This document shows positions 1 to 8,388 of a DNA stretch of 64,000 bases, in pieces. Source of the DNA: Colwellia sp. Arc7-635 (lineage in GTDB: Bacteria > Pseudomonadota > Gammaproteobacteria > Enterobacterales > Alteromonadaceae). The position numbers and the translations under genes are program-made. The stretch is from contig NZ_CP034660.1 of NCBI RefSeq assembly GCF_003971255.1, positions 3,038,001 through 3,102,000 of the forward strand. The letters are read 5' to 3'. Under the pieces are notes generated by a model that worked only from the letters and a program-made list of their open reading frames with translations, did not search any database and had not been told where the DNA came from. Position 1 is the stretch's first letter. Each line of letters begins with the position of its first letter.

Positions 1-135
1 TAACATGCAGCATTTTAATCAGTTTCGACAATTATAATTCCCCGTCACCTACTCATTAGGCGACATTGTTTAAGCATTTGGTTTATGTATTCATTGGACT
101 TTCGCTCGGAGTTAATTCGAGGGTAGTTTTTAGTA

Positions 136-831
136 TTACCTTGGCGGATCGATATTATTAGCAATACTGGTATTTAAACGAAACCATCCCGCAATAGCAT
201 AACGATCGCGTAAAGCGGGTAACACCTCATGAGGAAATTCTTCGCTTAAAAATACCACTATAGTACCAAAGCTTGGTGTCACCGTTATTTTATTATGCTC
301 AATAATAGCTGAGTTAGCTAAAGATTGATCATAAATCACTAATTCACCACCATCATCACGCGACCAGTTTTGATTAAGATAAACCACCACCGATAACACA
401 CGGTTGCCTTCACCTTTAAAGGCATCTTTATGTTTTTTATAAAAATCACCTTTAGCATAATGAGAAAAATGACTTTCAAAAGAAAATAAGCCTAAAAACA
501 AGCGTTTATTAAGATACTCTTGCAGTAACCTCGTCCATTTAATCCAGGCACAACCGGCACTGCTATTACCGTTTATCCAGCAAATTTCATCGGTACGAAT
601 AAAGTCATTAATAGTATGGTCTTTGGCTCGACCAATCCCTGCTCGCTTAAAGTTTTCTTCAGGTAATTCGGTAATACGTTGCAATAGCAAAGTCGTTAAA
701 TTTTCAGGTAAAGCTTGAGGGCGAATACTGTAGCCTTTCTCAACAATGTCATGCGATATTAATTCAAAAAGTGCTTCAAGCACTAAAGGGTCATCAGCGC
801 TAATTGTCGTTTGGGCTAAGCTCAACGACAC
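136..831 (-). CDS. 2OG-Fe(II) oxygenase, prolyl-4-hydroxylase-like
   Basis: Predicted cytoplasmic non-haem iron dioxygenase of the prolyl 4-hydroxylase/SM-20 group, which couples 2-oxoglutarate decarboxylation to hydroxylation of a substrate; the substrate cannot be told from sequence. The iron-binding triad is visible as H134-x-D136 (HKDAF) and H201 (FPHEVLP), followed by R210 in RYAIAGWF, the usual 2-oxoglutarate-binding arginine. The double-stranded beta-helix strands between them (RVLSVVVYLN, GGELVIYD) fit the family, and 231 residues is a normal length. No signal peptide is seen. The only plausible start is a GTG at the 5' end of the open frame; the AGACAGG before it is close to the codon, so initiation may be weak. 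It is monocistronic, followed on its 5' side by about 170 bases of AT-rich DNA. Confidence 0.85.
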   Translation of the reverse strand: MSLSLAQTTISADDPLVLEALFELISHDIVEKGYSIRPQALPENLTTLLLQRITELPEENFKRAGIGRAKDHTINDFIRTDEICWINGNSSAGCAWIKWTRLLQEYLNKRLFLGLFSFESHFSHYAKGDFYKKHKDAFKGEGNRVLSVVVYLNQNWSRDDGGELVIYDQSLANSAIIEHNKITVTPSFGTIVVFLSEEFPHEVLPALRDRYAIAGWFRLNTSIANNIDPPR

Positions 832-1001
832 CCTGTCTTAGGAAGGAAAACTAACATTATATTGTTAATCTAATAAAGTGGAATATCCTGCATAATAACA
901 CTATGTATCGATATTCGCTTAGGATTTAGTTATCACAAATCAATTTAACTATTTACACTAATATCTCAGCAGTAAGTTCATTTAAAAACTCCCTCTATAA
1001 C

Positions 1002-1997
1002 CTACTGAGGTATTACTAAATGATTAACTATTTTTCTATCTAAACTCTCAAACCAAGTCTCTGGCATTTGCTGTAGAACTTGCGCTAGTATTTGATCAGC
1101 TACGTTTTTATCTTGGATTGACGTTAATGAGGTTGACGATATTTTCGCCCATAAATAACTTTTTGCTAACAGCTGCTCTTTATTAGCCTTTGCTTGTGTA
1201 AACTGTTGCCAATACAGTAAGGCGGTAGATAGGTAAGCCTTTTGATACTTTCCTGACGCGGCTATTTCATACCAACGTAAGGCCTGACTTTCATCAACAT
1301 CCATACCAATGCCTTGGTCATAAAACTGCGCTAAAAGGTATGCTGAACTCGGTGATTTTTCACTAGCAACCCGCTGTAACCAATTAAAAGCTTGCTGATA
1401 ATCTTGAGGAAAGTATTGCCCATCAAAATACCATTGAGCAAGTTTTTTTTGAGCACTTATCGACCCCTGTTGAGCGGCCTCAAGGCAAAGGCGCTGCCCA
1501 GCAATTAAATTAATTTCAATACCATCACCGCTAAGTAATAACTCCCCCGCCTGAAATGCCCCCTCAGCTATGCCTTGCTCAAACGCTTTTATAAACCAAT
1601 GATAGGCTAGCTTTTTATTTTGCTCAACGCCCTGTCCTTCTAGAAAACATTGCCCTAATGCTTGCATAGCCCCAGGCATATTATTTTTTGCTGCTTTTTG
1701 ATACCACTGACATGCAGTTGCACGGTTGAGAGGGATCCCCCAACCTAGATCGTAAAATAACGCAACATTAAACTGCGCAAGGCCATTGTCTAAATCTGCC
1801 TGCTTTTTAAAAACAACTAATGCGTCTTTATACTTTTGCTTTGCGAGTAATATCTGTGCATTGTTTAACGGACTTGCCCAATCATCAATGTTATTAGCAA
1901 AAACGGGCAACTTGAAAAGCACTATCAACACAATAAAACCAAGGAAGATAATCAATCGACCTTGATTTTTTTTATACTTATTGGCTTTAATCATCAT
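1002..1997 (-). CDS. Sel1-repeat (TPR-like) protein with N-terminal membrane anchor
   Basis: A 331-residue protein with a positively charged start, one hydrophobic segment (about residues 14-34, signal peptide or anchor) and then about five Sel1-type repeats of roughly 36 residues (residues 70-280). The repeats show the A-x-x-x-L-G/Y...G-x-G...D-x-x-x-A-x-x-W-Y/F-x-x-A-A pattern, for example ACQWYQKAAKNN and ALRWYEIAASG. Sel1 repeats are protein-protein scaffolds and the partner here is unknown; the domain is probably periplasmic. Its ATG overlaps the TAA stop of the upstream tail-collar gene by one base (TAATG), indicating translational coupling as the third gene of a minus-strand operon. 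A second ATG follows immediately after the first, so the exact start is uncertain by one codon. Confidence 0.8.
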   Translation of the reverse strand: MMIKANKYKKNQGRLIIFLGFIVLIVLFKLPVFANNIDDWASPLNNAQILLAKQKYKDALVVFKKQADLDNGLAQFNVALFYDLGWGIPLNRATACQWYQKAAKNNMPGAMQALGQCFLEGQGVEQNKKLAYHWFIKAFEQGIAEGAFQAGELLLSGDGIEINLIAGQRLCLEAAQQGSISAQKKLAQWYFDGQYFPQDYQQAFNWLQRVASEKSPSSAYLLAQFYDQGIGMDVDESQALRWYEIAASGKYQKAYLSTALLYWQQFTQAKANKEQLLAKSYLWAKISSTSLTSIQDKNVADQILAQVLQQMPETWFESLDRKIVNHLVIPQ

Positions 1998-2704
1998 TAA
2001 TTACGTGACGGAAACACACCTTGTGTGGCAATTAACCAAGTTAGAGCAAGATAAGGGCCGCGAATATTAAAGGACTGACTACTACCATTAGCATTAACAA
2101 CAGTACCTGATGTTGAACTGACATCTACACTCAAATTTAACGCTATTGCTTCGGCACTCATATCAACATTAGGTATACCGCTACTATAAATATTCTCCCT
2201 ATTCGGGCTATTGGCTAAAACAGCGTTAGTTGGCGTATTAGTGGTACTATTTGAAGCCAAGGCGCGTAAAGCTATTGTGGTAGCACTCGTGTCGACCGCA
2301 TTGCTCGTTGTGGTTGTTGCCGTATAATTATGAGACGGCATTTGTAGAGCATTTAAAATATGAGTTTCTGCACCAGCCTTCTGACCTAAACGGTAATTAC
2401 CAAGTCCGGGCCCTTGGCCCTGACCAATAGGAGAGCGGCCACGTAAATCAGGTAAGCCAAAAGTTGTTCGACCATCGCCACCATAGGTTGTACCCAAAAT
2501 AGCAAATAGCGCTGAATTACTTGAAATAGCCAGTAATTGCCCTTCAGCTTTTGCCCAACCTCGAATGGAAAAATCACCACCAAAAGCACACATACCTGCA
2601 ATATAAGGCTGTGAAGAACAAGCAAATGCCTTTATTGGCACTGTAATAGCAGTAAGGCTTAAGCCCAAAATACAACTTAGTTTTATAACTTTTAATGCTT
2701 TCAT
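1997..2704 (-). CDS. Secreted phage-tail-collar domain protein (microcystin-dependent protein-like)
   Basis: A 235-residue exported protein with an N-terminal signal peptide (residues 1-28, ending near AFA) followed by a tail-collar domain. The conserved block is visible at residues 30-100: PYIAGMCAFGGDFSIRGW, LLAISSNSALFAILGTTYGGDG and TFGLPDLRGRSPIGQG. This is the architecture of the MdpB/microcystin-dependent protein family, in which the collar fold of phage tail fibres is found in cellular surface proteins; the function is not established. The Shine-Dalgarno AAGGAT lies 8 bases before the ATG. It sits 29 bases downstream of the frameshifted PEP-CTERM gene and overlaps the Sel1 gene by one base. 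No other phage gene is nearby, so this is not a prophage remnant. Confidence 0.8.
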   Translation of the reverse strand: MKALKVIKLSCILGLSLTAITVPIKAFACSSQPYIAGMCAFGGDFSIRGWAKAEGQLLAISSNSALFAILGTTYGGDGRTTFGLPDLRGRSPIGQGQGPGLGNYRLGQKAGAETHILNALQMPSHNYTATTTTSNAVDTSATTIALRALASNSTTNTPTNAVLANSPNRENIYSSGIPNVDMSAEAIALNLSVDVSSTSGTVVNANGSSQSFNIRGPYLALTWLIATQGVFPSRN

Positions 2705-2733
2705 TTTGATTATCCTTAATTTGTAAAAATCAA

Positions 2734-3593
2734 TTAACTATTGGTTCTGCGTTTTACTTGCTTGACTTGCCATAAAACAGCCACACCTAGAAAAAGCATT
2801 AAAGTACTAGGCTCTGGCACTGGTAAAGGGGGTTGTACGGCAGTTAGATTATCAGCAGATAAAACACTGATAAAGGCACTACTGCGCCCATTAAAAAAAG
2901 CATCACTGCTAAACGCTGCACCGTCCATTTTCACCAACGCTGAGAAGTTATTTACAGCTCCTGCCGCCAACGTAATATCGAAAAGAAATGTGCCATTATC
3001 AGACAACGTAGCTCCGGAAGTTATTTGATCTACACCATTGACCTCATCGCCAAAGCGAAAATCGGAGGTAGAGTCGGAAGCGAACATTTCATTGAGTAAA
3101 TTATCAAAAAGGTTAACTTCTGCATCAACATAAACATCTGTACCGTCAGCGTCATAAGTTCCTGGACCATCGGCATCGGCAAAAATAGAAAAGGCTAGTG
3201 CAAAAAATATTTGGTAGGTATCAGTTACCGAGCTATTCATTAATGAAAAATCAATATCAAAAATAAAATCAGGTGCTTCACCAACATCCAGCGAAGTTGA
3301 AGATACAAGAGCATCGACACCAACACCATCACCAAAATCAGTTAATATTCCCCTAGAGGGTTTGTACCAACAGGTGTCACATCATTAACGGCTGTTAGTA
3401 GCGAATTCCCACCAATAATTGCATTAATATCAGCACGCTGGCTAGCACTTCCTATTACAGATACAGAATCAGCGATGCTGAACTCTGCAGTCCCTGTGAT
3501 AGTGAGATCGGTTGAAATTAAACTGGCGCTAACGGTTGGTGTAATCAAACCTAACGCAAAAACCATAGAACAAAATCTTATAACTTTACGCAT
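2734..3593 (-). pseudogene. PEP-CTERM exported protein gene split by a frameshift
   Basis: Two frames together make one PEP-CTERM protein of about 286 residues. The N-terminal part (bases 3593-3352) carries a signal peptide (MRKVIRFCSMVFALGLI...VSA). The C-terminal part continues in the next frame, reading GILTDFGDGVGVDALV onward, and ends with the sorting tag VPEPSTLMLFLGVAVL followed by the basic tail KQVKRR. The shift falls at a run of four G (minus strand, bases 3350-3353): a fifth G would restore one continuous frame, whereas as read the first frame stops six bases later at TAA 3342-3344. I chose ATG 3593 because AAAGG lies 9 bases before it but abuts the earlier ATG at 3602. PEP-CTERM proteins are exported and handled by an exosortase, not encoded here. 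This is a real mutation, a slippage site or a sequencing error. It heads the operon with the collar and Sel1 genes. Confidence 0.8.
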
Positions 3594-3937
3594 CCGTGTC
3601 ATCCTTTTATAAGTAGTCTCGGCTGAATAAGCAAGCTTTACGCCACGCCATTAATTGTTCATAAAAACAGCGATATATAAAATATTTAAAAATGACAAAA
3701 ATCAAAGTGTAAAAATTACTGACGAATACGGAGTTATATTTGCTGCGCTAGACAGCTTTATAATGGCTTAAAATGCAAAATGGGGATGACTTGAGAAATG
3801 AGTATGATTGAATAGCACGCTATTACGGTGAAAATTATATGTGTAGTAATTTGAGAAACTAAGCACCAAAGTCTATTAAATGGCGAGTTAGTAACAATAA
3901 AAAAAGTGATTAGTTGTAGTTGAGTTAAAAGTAATTA

Positions 3938-3970
3938 AATTGTAAGGCACATTCACTGTACCTTACAATT
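3938..3970 (-). terminator. Probable hairpin terminator of ybiT
   Basis: A 10-bp perfect stem (AATTGTAAGG at 3938-3947 with CCTTACAATT at 3961-3970) and a 13-base loop lie 56 bases beyond the ybiT stop. On the minus strand the stem is followed by TTTAATTACTTTT, a broken U-tract. The rest of 3594-4025 shows no gene. Confidence 0.45.
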
Positions 3971-4025
3971 ATCAACTCGAGCTTATTTCATTCTTCCATG
4001 AACATAATCTGTCGTATTATAACGA

Positions 4026-5630
4026 CTAAGCAGTTTTCTTTGCTTGTGCTTGGTTATCAAGGTATTCATCTAATGAGCCTTGAAAATCAATTAATTTTTT
4101 ATCTTTGATATCGATTATGCGCGTCGCTAAGCTTGAAACAAACTCACGGTCATGACTAACAAAGATTAAAGTGCCTTCAAAATCTTTTAAGGCATTATTT
4201 AATGCGTCGATAGCTTCTATATCCATGTGGTTAGTTGGCTCATCCATGATCAATACATTGATATCGGCCATCATCAACATACCAAATAATAAACGGTTCT
4301 TTTCACCACCTGAACAGTTGCGCGCTTTTTTATTGGCATCGTCATCGGTAAATAACATACGCCCTAACATACCACGAACACTTAAATCATTATGACAAGG
4401 TCTACGCCATTGAGACATCCAATCCATTAAAGTGAGGTCATTATCAAAAAAGCGTCCGCTATCTTGTGGACAATAGCCTACTGAAGCATTTTCAGACCAT
4501 TTAACTACGCCTTCAATATGCTCTAACTCACTCATCAAACAACGTAGTAAGGTAGTTTTACCAACACCGTTTTCGCCGATTATAGCCAATTTCGCGCCAG
4601 CTTCGAGTAGTAAATTACCCTTTTCAAATAATATGCTGCCATCAAAACCGTGACTTAAGTTCTCTAACTCTAATGCTTGGCGGTGCATTTTTTTGCCTGG
4701 AGCAAAGGCAATTTTAGGGGTAATACGACTTGACGATTTGACATCATCAAGCTTAATTTTATCCATTTTCTTAGCACGAGAACTTGCTTGTTTCGCTTTT
4801 GAAGCATTCGCACCAAAACGGTTAACAAAATCTTGTAACTCAGCAATTTCTTCGGCTTTTTTAACATTACCTGATAATAACTGTTCACGTAACAACGCAG
4901 ACTGTTGTAAGAAGAACTCATAATTACCAGGATAAATACGTAATTCACCGTAATCAATATCTGCCATATGGGTACAAACAGAATTCAAGAAATGTCTATC
5001 ATGAGAAATGATAATCATGGTGCATTTACGTTTGTTCAACTCACCTTCTAACCAACTGATGGTATGAATATCCAAGTTGTTGGTTGGCTCATCAAGTAAT
5101 AAAATATCTGGATTAGCAAATAAAGCTTGAGCAAGCAAAACACGTAACTTCCAACCTGGAGCGACTTGCTGCATTGAACCGTAATGAAAAGACTCTTCAA
5201 TACCAGCTTCAAGTAAAATTTCGCCAGCACGACTTTCTGCTGTATAACCGTCCATTTCAGCAAATTGGCTTTCTAAGTCACCAACACGCATACCATCAGC
5301 TTCGCTCATTTCAGCTTGTGCGTAAATAGCATCTCTTTCTTGTTTAACTTTCCATAATGGCATATCACCCATGATCACAGTATCAATAACATTATGTGCT
5401 TCAAAAGCGAACTGATCTTGGCCCAAAGTACTGACTTTGTTGCCAGTACTTACTGATACATTACCTGAACTTGGTATTAAATCACCACTCAGTATTTTCA
5501 TAAATGTAGACTTGCCACAGCCATTCGCGCCGATCAAACCGTAGCGGTGACCATTGCCAAATTTAGCCGAAATGTTTTCAAATAACGGCTCTGCGCCAAA
5601 TTGCATAGTAATGTTCGATGTAGTGATCAA
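4026..5630 (-). CDS. ybiT: ABC-F family ATPase YbiT
   Basis: Soluble ABC-F protein with two ATP-binding cassettes and no membrane segments; ABC-F proteins act on the ribosome, and YbiT is a translation factor family of gammaproteobacteria. The first cassette has Walker [10 protein letters not shown] (about residue 34), a signature region in the VAPGWKLR block and Walker [12 protein letters not shown]. The 80-residue inter-domain linker (P-site tRNA interaction motif region) is rich in K and A. The second cassette has Walker [10 protein letters not shown], signature CSGGEKNR and Walker [12 protein letters not shown]. At 534 residues, and from memory very close along its length to E. coli YbiT (530), assignment is firm. 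It is monocistronic, with a hairpin after the stop. Confidence 0.95.
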   Translation of the reverse strand: MITTSNITMQFGAEPLFENISAKFGNGHRYGLIGANGCGKSTFMKILSGDLIPSSGNVSVSTGNKVSTLGQDQFAFEAHNVIDTVIMGDMPLWKVKQERDAIYAQAEMSEADGMRVGDLESQFAEMDGYTAESRAGEILLEAGIEESFHYGSMQQVAPGWKLRVLLAQALFANPDILLLDEPTNNLDIHTISWLEGELNKRKCTMIIISHDRHFLNSVCTHMADIDYGELRIYPGNYEFFLQQSALLREQLLSGNVKKAEEIAELQDFVNRFGANASKAKQASSRAKKMDKIKLDDVKSSSRITPKIAFAPGKKMHRQALELENLSHGFDGSILFEKGNLLLEAGAKLAIIGENGVGKTTLLRCLMSELEHIEGVVKWSENASVGYCPQDSGRFFDNDLTLMDWMSQWRRPCHNDLSVRGMLGRMLFTDDDANKKARNCSGGEKNRLLFGMLMMADINVLIMDEPTNHMDIEAIDALNNALKDFEGTLIFVSHDREFVSSLATRIIDIKDKKLIDFQGSLDEYLDNQAQAKKTA

Positions 5631-6272
5631 AAGGTATTCCTATTTTCCGTTAGTTAACGTCATTAACAAGTCAGTGCTAACGGATAGCTATAAAGTGAGA
5701 GTTAATACTGTAATTTTTTGATAACAAAGCTAGTTATATCAATATATACTTGCTCGGCCATCATAATAAAGCCGCGCATTATACAGTAAGAACGCTCTGA
5801 TCCCCATCGAAACTTCACATTTAAGTGATTATTTTATAATCAGTGCATTATCCTTTACTCTCATAGTAATTAGCCTTGTTTCAATAAATTAAAAACTTGC
5901 TTTAAAATAAAGCACAAACGCTGTTCGTAAGCAGGCCTATTTATATGTAGTCATATAAAAACATCGACTGAAACTCACAAGAAAATCCTACTTTTATTCA
6001 TAACTAAACTTAAGGATGCCCGTATATTATTTGCACATTGGCTATAATCATGTCGGCAATAATCCAACCATAGTAATTAAATAGCATTTTTTAATACTTT
6101 CAAAAAAAGAAAATCGAATAACCGCCTCGATATGAATATTCGCATAAAACCAAAACTGGCTAATAATAAAAACAATACTTCTTGCATTAGCTATAGTTAA
6201 AAGATAAAAAGTCTTCTGCTTTTTGAAATAACAACGTTACCCAAACAATTTTGTAATAATTAAGGTCCGGTT
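5631..6272. other. Intergenic region between ybiT and the PEP-CTERM metalloprotease
   Basis: 642 AT-rich bases between divergent genes. I see no open frame with a ribosome-binding site, no strong hairpin and no repeat. Promoters for both flanking genes must lie here but no clear -35/-10 pair stands out. Confidence 0.5.
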
Positions 6273-6929
6273 ATGAATATATTAAAATCGCTAGTTTTAA
6301 CCTTTGGAGTATTTATTGCTTCTCATGCCAATGCAGGTTTCATCACCACCAATGAAGCTGATCTCGATGCCATTTTTTCTCAAAGTAGCTTTGAGAATAT
6401 GCCTATCGACATTCGAATTGGCGCGGTATCAGAATTGATTTTTCCTGGATTTTTAGATATCACAAGCGATGCAGAAGTTAATCAACTCTTTAATATGCAT
6501 ATTGGTGGAAGGGACGTGGTGAATTTTTATTTTATAGATAGCATTAATATCTGTGGTGGCACTGTATCAAGCTCAATTGTCGGCTGTGGTGAATTTCCAG
6601 GTAATGATTTTGTTGTTGAATCTTCTTTCGCCGCAGGCAGTTTTGGTGGTGAGTTATTAGCCCATGAATTAGGCCATAACTTAGGATTAAATCACCGAGT
6701 TGGTGGCTTAATGAACCCATCTCTTAATAACGATACAATACTGAGCAATAACGAAGTTACCACTATTCGAAATAGCAGTTTAGTACAAACTGACGGACAA
6801 GGTTTTTGGATTAATATCAGTCCAGTATTGATTGTATCTGCCGCAAGTATACCTGTACCAGAGCCAAGCACACTAGCACTACTGTTACTTGCTACCGGAT
6901 TCTTAGTTAGAAAAAATATCAAAAAATAA
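6273..6929 (+). CDS. PEP-CTERM-anchored metzincin-like zinc metalloprotease
   Basis: A 218-residue exported protein with three recognisable parts. Residues 1-21 are a signal peptide ending at SHANA. Near residue 130 is ELLAHELGHNLGLNH, the HExxHxxGxxH zinc site of metzincins, followed by LMNP, which can supply the Met-turn methionine. The C-terminus has VPEPSTLALLLLATGFLV and basic RKNIKK, a classical PEP-CTERM tag for exosortase processing. The predicted role is a surface-released or envelope-tethered peptidase; its substrate is unknown. The catalytic domain, about 170 residues, is short compared with many matrixins, and two cysteine pairs (near CGG and GCGEF) could form disulfides. A second exported protein gene follows on the same strand after 72 bases. 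Confidence 0.85.
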   Translation: MNILKSLVLTFGVFIASHANAGFITTNEADLDAIFSQSSFENMPIDIRIGAVSELIFPGFLDITSDAEVNQLFNMHIGGRDVVNFYFIDSINICGGTVSSSIVGCGEFPGNDFVVESSFAAGSFGGELLAHELGHNLGLNHRVGGLMNPSLNNDTILSNNEVTTIRNSSLVQTDGQGFWINISPVLIVSAASIPVPEPSTLALLLLATGFLVRKNIKK

Positions 6930-7001
6930 CTTATAAAAACTCAAGAGATCTATATTCAGCAAATATTAACTGGTATAGATTTCTTACTCCATGGAGCAAT
7001 T

Positions 7002-7454
7002 ATGCAACTTGGCAAATCAATTTTAATCGTCGTTTTTCTTTATTTCAGCTCTCTAATTACTGCACATAGCAATGAAACAACACCACTCGATAACTGGCTT
7101 GAATTCTGCCCAAATAGCCAATTATGTTTTGAGCATCCACTGAGTTTGATCCCCGCCGACGTGCAAGTCATTGATTCAATAACGGGTCAACTAGACAATA
7201 AAAACATCAGTTTAGTTTACGATTTAGGGCGTTATGCATCAAAATTTCCAGAGTTTTCTAGTGCTAGTTATGAACTCGTAAACATTGACGATTATGAAGG
7301 TAAAATATTAATTCAGCAGAATAAGATGGCACTTACCGTTCCTAATATCTCTGGGGGAACAGCTTTTTCTATGTTGATAGAATTTAAAAACACCGTAGAT
7401 TTAGAGCAAGGTAGACGGATTTTTAAATCGGTTAAATTCAACCTTATAAAATAA
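7002..7454 (+). CDS. Small exported protein of unknown function
   Basis: A 150-residue protein with a clear signal peptide (about residues 1-22, hydrophobic FLYFSSLITAHS). The mature part holds two cysteines six residues apart (FCPNSQLC, near residue 36) that could pair, and ends with a basic, beta-rich stretch (RRIFKSVKFNLI). I do not recognise a family. It lies 72 bases downstream of the PEP-CTERM metalloprotease gene on the same strand with no obvious terminator between, so co-transcription and a shared envelope role are possible but unproven. Confidence 0.65.
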   Translation: MQLGKSILIVVFLYFSSLITAHSNETTPLDNWLEFCPNSQLCFEHPLSLIPADVQVIDSITGQLDNKNISLVYDLGRYASKFPEFSSASYELVNIDDYEGKILIQQNKMALTVPNISGGTAFSMLIEFKNTVDLEQGRRIFKSVKFNLIK

Positions 7455-7718
7455 TTTCCAGTAAATAACGCTAGAAAAAGCATAGTTCCTAAATAGAGCT
7501 ATGCATTATGTTAATATTAACCTGTGTAAGAGTAAGGCACCCCTGTTTAATATTAAAATGCAGTCGAATATAGTTTCTGTAAAGGTAAAATCAGCGCACT
7601 TAAATAATTACGGTATAAAACAATGATGTTGTAAGTTCAGCAACATTATCGATTGATATATATAGAATTAAATATATTCAGAAGTTACTCAAAGATTTAA
7701 AGATTTTCAGAAAAGTAA

Positions 7719-7994
7719 TCACGCAAAGTAGTGATTTGCTGTTGGATTCTTTTCTAAATATTTAACAATATACGAGCACTGCGCTACAGCCTTTTTATTG
7801 TCCTTTTTAATCTCCTCAAGCACTGCTTCCAACAGAGTTTTAGCCAAACCTTTTCCAGCCAAAACTTCAGGCACGATTGTATGAGTTAAATGCATGTTGC
7901 CATTTTGTTCATCGTAGGTGATATAAGCTATGCTTCCATCGATATGGTATTCGTATTGGCTTGCTTTTTTATTATGAATCAGAGTGTATGACAT
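7719..7994 (-). CDS. Small GNAT N-acetyltransferase, YjdJ/PF14542-like
   Basis: A 91-residue single-domain acetyltransferase-like protein of the short GNAT family typified by E. coli YjdJ. Visible features are the strand MHLTHTIVPE, the acetyl-CoA pyrophosphate loop LAGKGLAKTLLEAVLEE (the G-x-G/A region) and the conserved C-terminal CSYIVKYLEKNP with the family cysteine. The start at 7994 is chosen because AAAGGA lies 6 bases upstream. The frame stays open further upstream (to 8111), but that extension is made from the C-terminal tail of an interrupted diguanylate cyclase and the end of an inserted element, not from a GNAT N-terminus. The substrate is unknown for this family. Confidence 0.8.
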   Translation of the reverse strand: MSYTLIHNKKASQYEYHIDGSIAYITYDEQNGNMHLTHTIVPEVLAGKGLAKTLLEAVLEEIKKDNKKAVAQCSYIVKYLEKNPTANHYFA

Positions 7995-8077
7995 GCTTTT
8001 TCCTTTAGTAAGTTGAACGTTACCGTTATCTGATTGTTCGTTATTTTTTGTCGACTTTTTAACACTGTACATATTTA

Positions 8078-8388
8078 TACCCAAGCCACTTGAATATGCA
8101 GGATTCAGCAAGTCGAGAAAGGGTTAGCACCAAGGCATTGATTGAAGAGAATGGTTGTTCCATTGTCGAAATCAATAACGCCGGAGATGACCCTTTATCG
8201 CCTTGCCCGAAGGGAGCTAAGCTAGAAAACCAGCTCCGCGTTGCATACAGGGATGTATGTACTTAGCTTTTGTCTGGAGCAAAAAAGCTGTGCAGCACTT
8301 GATAAGGGAATGACCATTGTCTTCGTGCTGCGCCTTGACCTGATTTCCTAGCTTAGCTCTGAAACTCCATCTTCAAGTGGTTTGGGTA
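8078..8388. mobile_element. 311-bp MITE-like element inserted in a diguanylate cyclase gene
   Basis: A non-coding element with terminal inverted repeats: the left end TACCCAAGCCACTTGAA (8078-8094) matches the complement of the right end (8388-8372) with one mismatch in 17, and similarity continues inward for several bases. It is flanked by a TA duplication (8076-8077 and 8389-8390), as for Tc1/mariner or IS630-type elements. No transposase frame is present, so it would depend on an enzyme supplied in trans. Removing the element and one TA joins the two flanks into a continuous GGDEF C-terminus, which supports both the boundaries and the duplication. Confidence 0.85.

Noticed and set aside
1997-2704. 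Prophage tail gene
   Set aside because: The collar protein has a signal peptide and sits in an operon with exported cellular proteins; no other phage gene is near.
7995-8111. 39-codon upstream extension of the GNAT gene
   Set aside because: It is built from the inverted repeat of the 311-bp element and the stranded GGDEF tail; the ATG at 7994 has a good Shine-Dalgarno and matches the family N-terminus.
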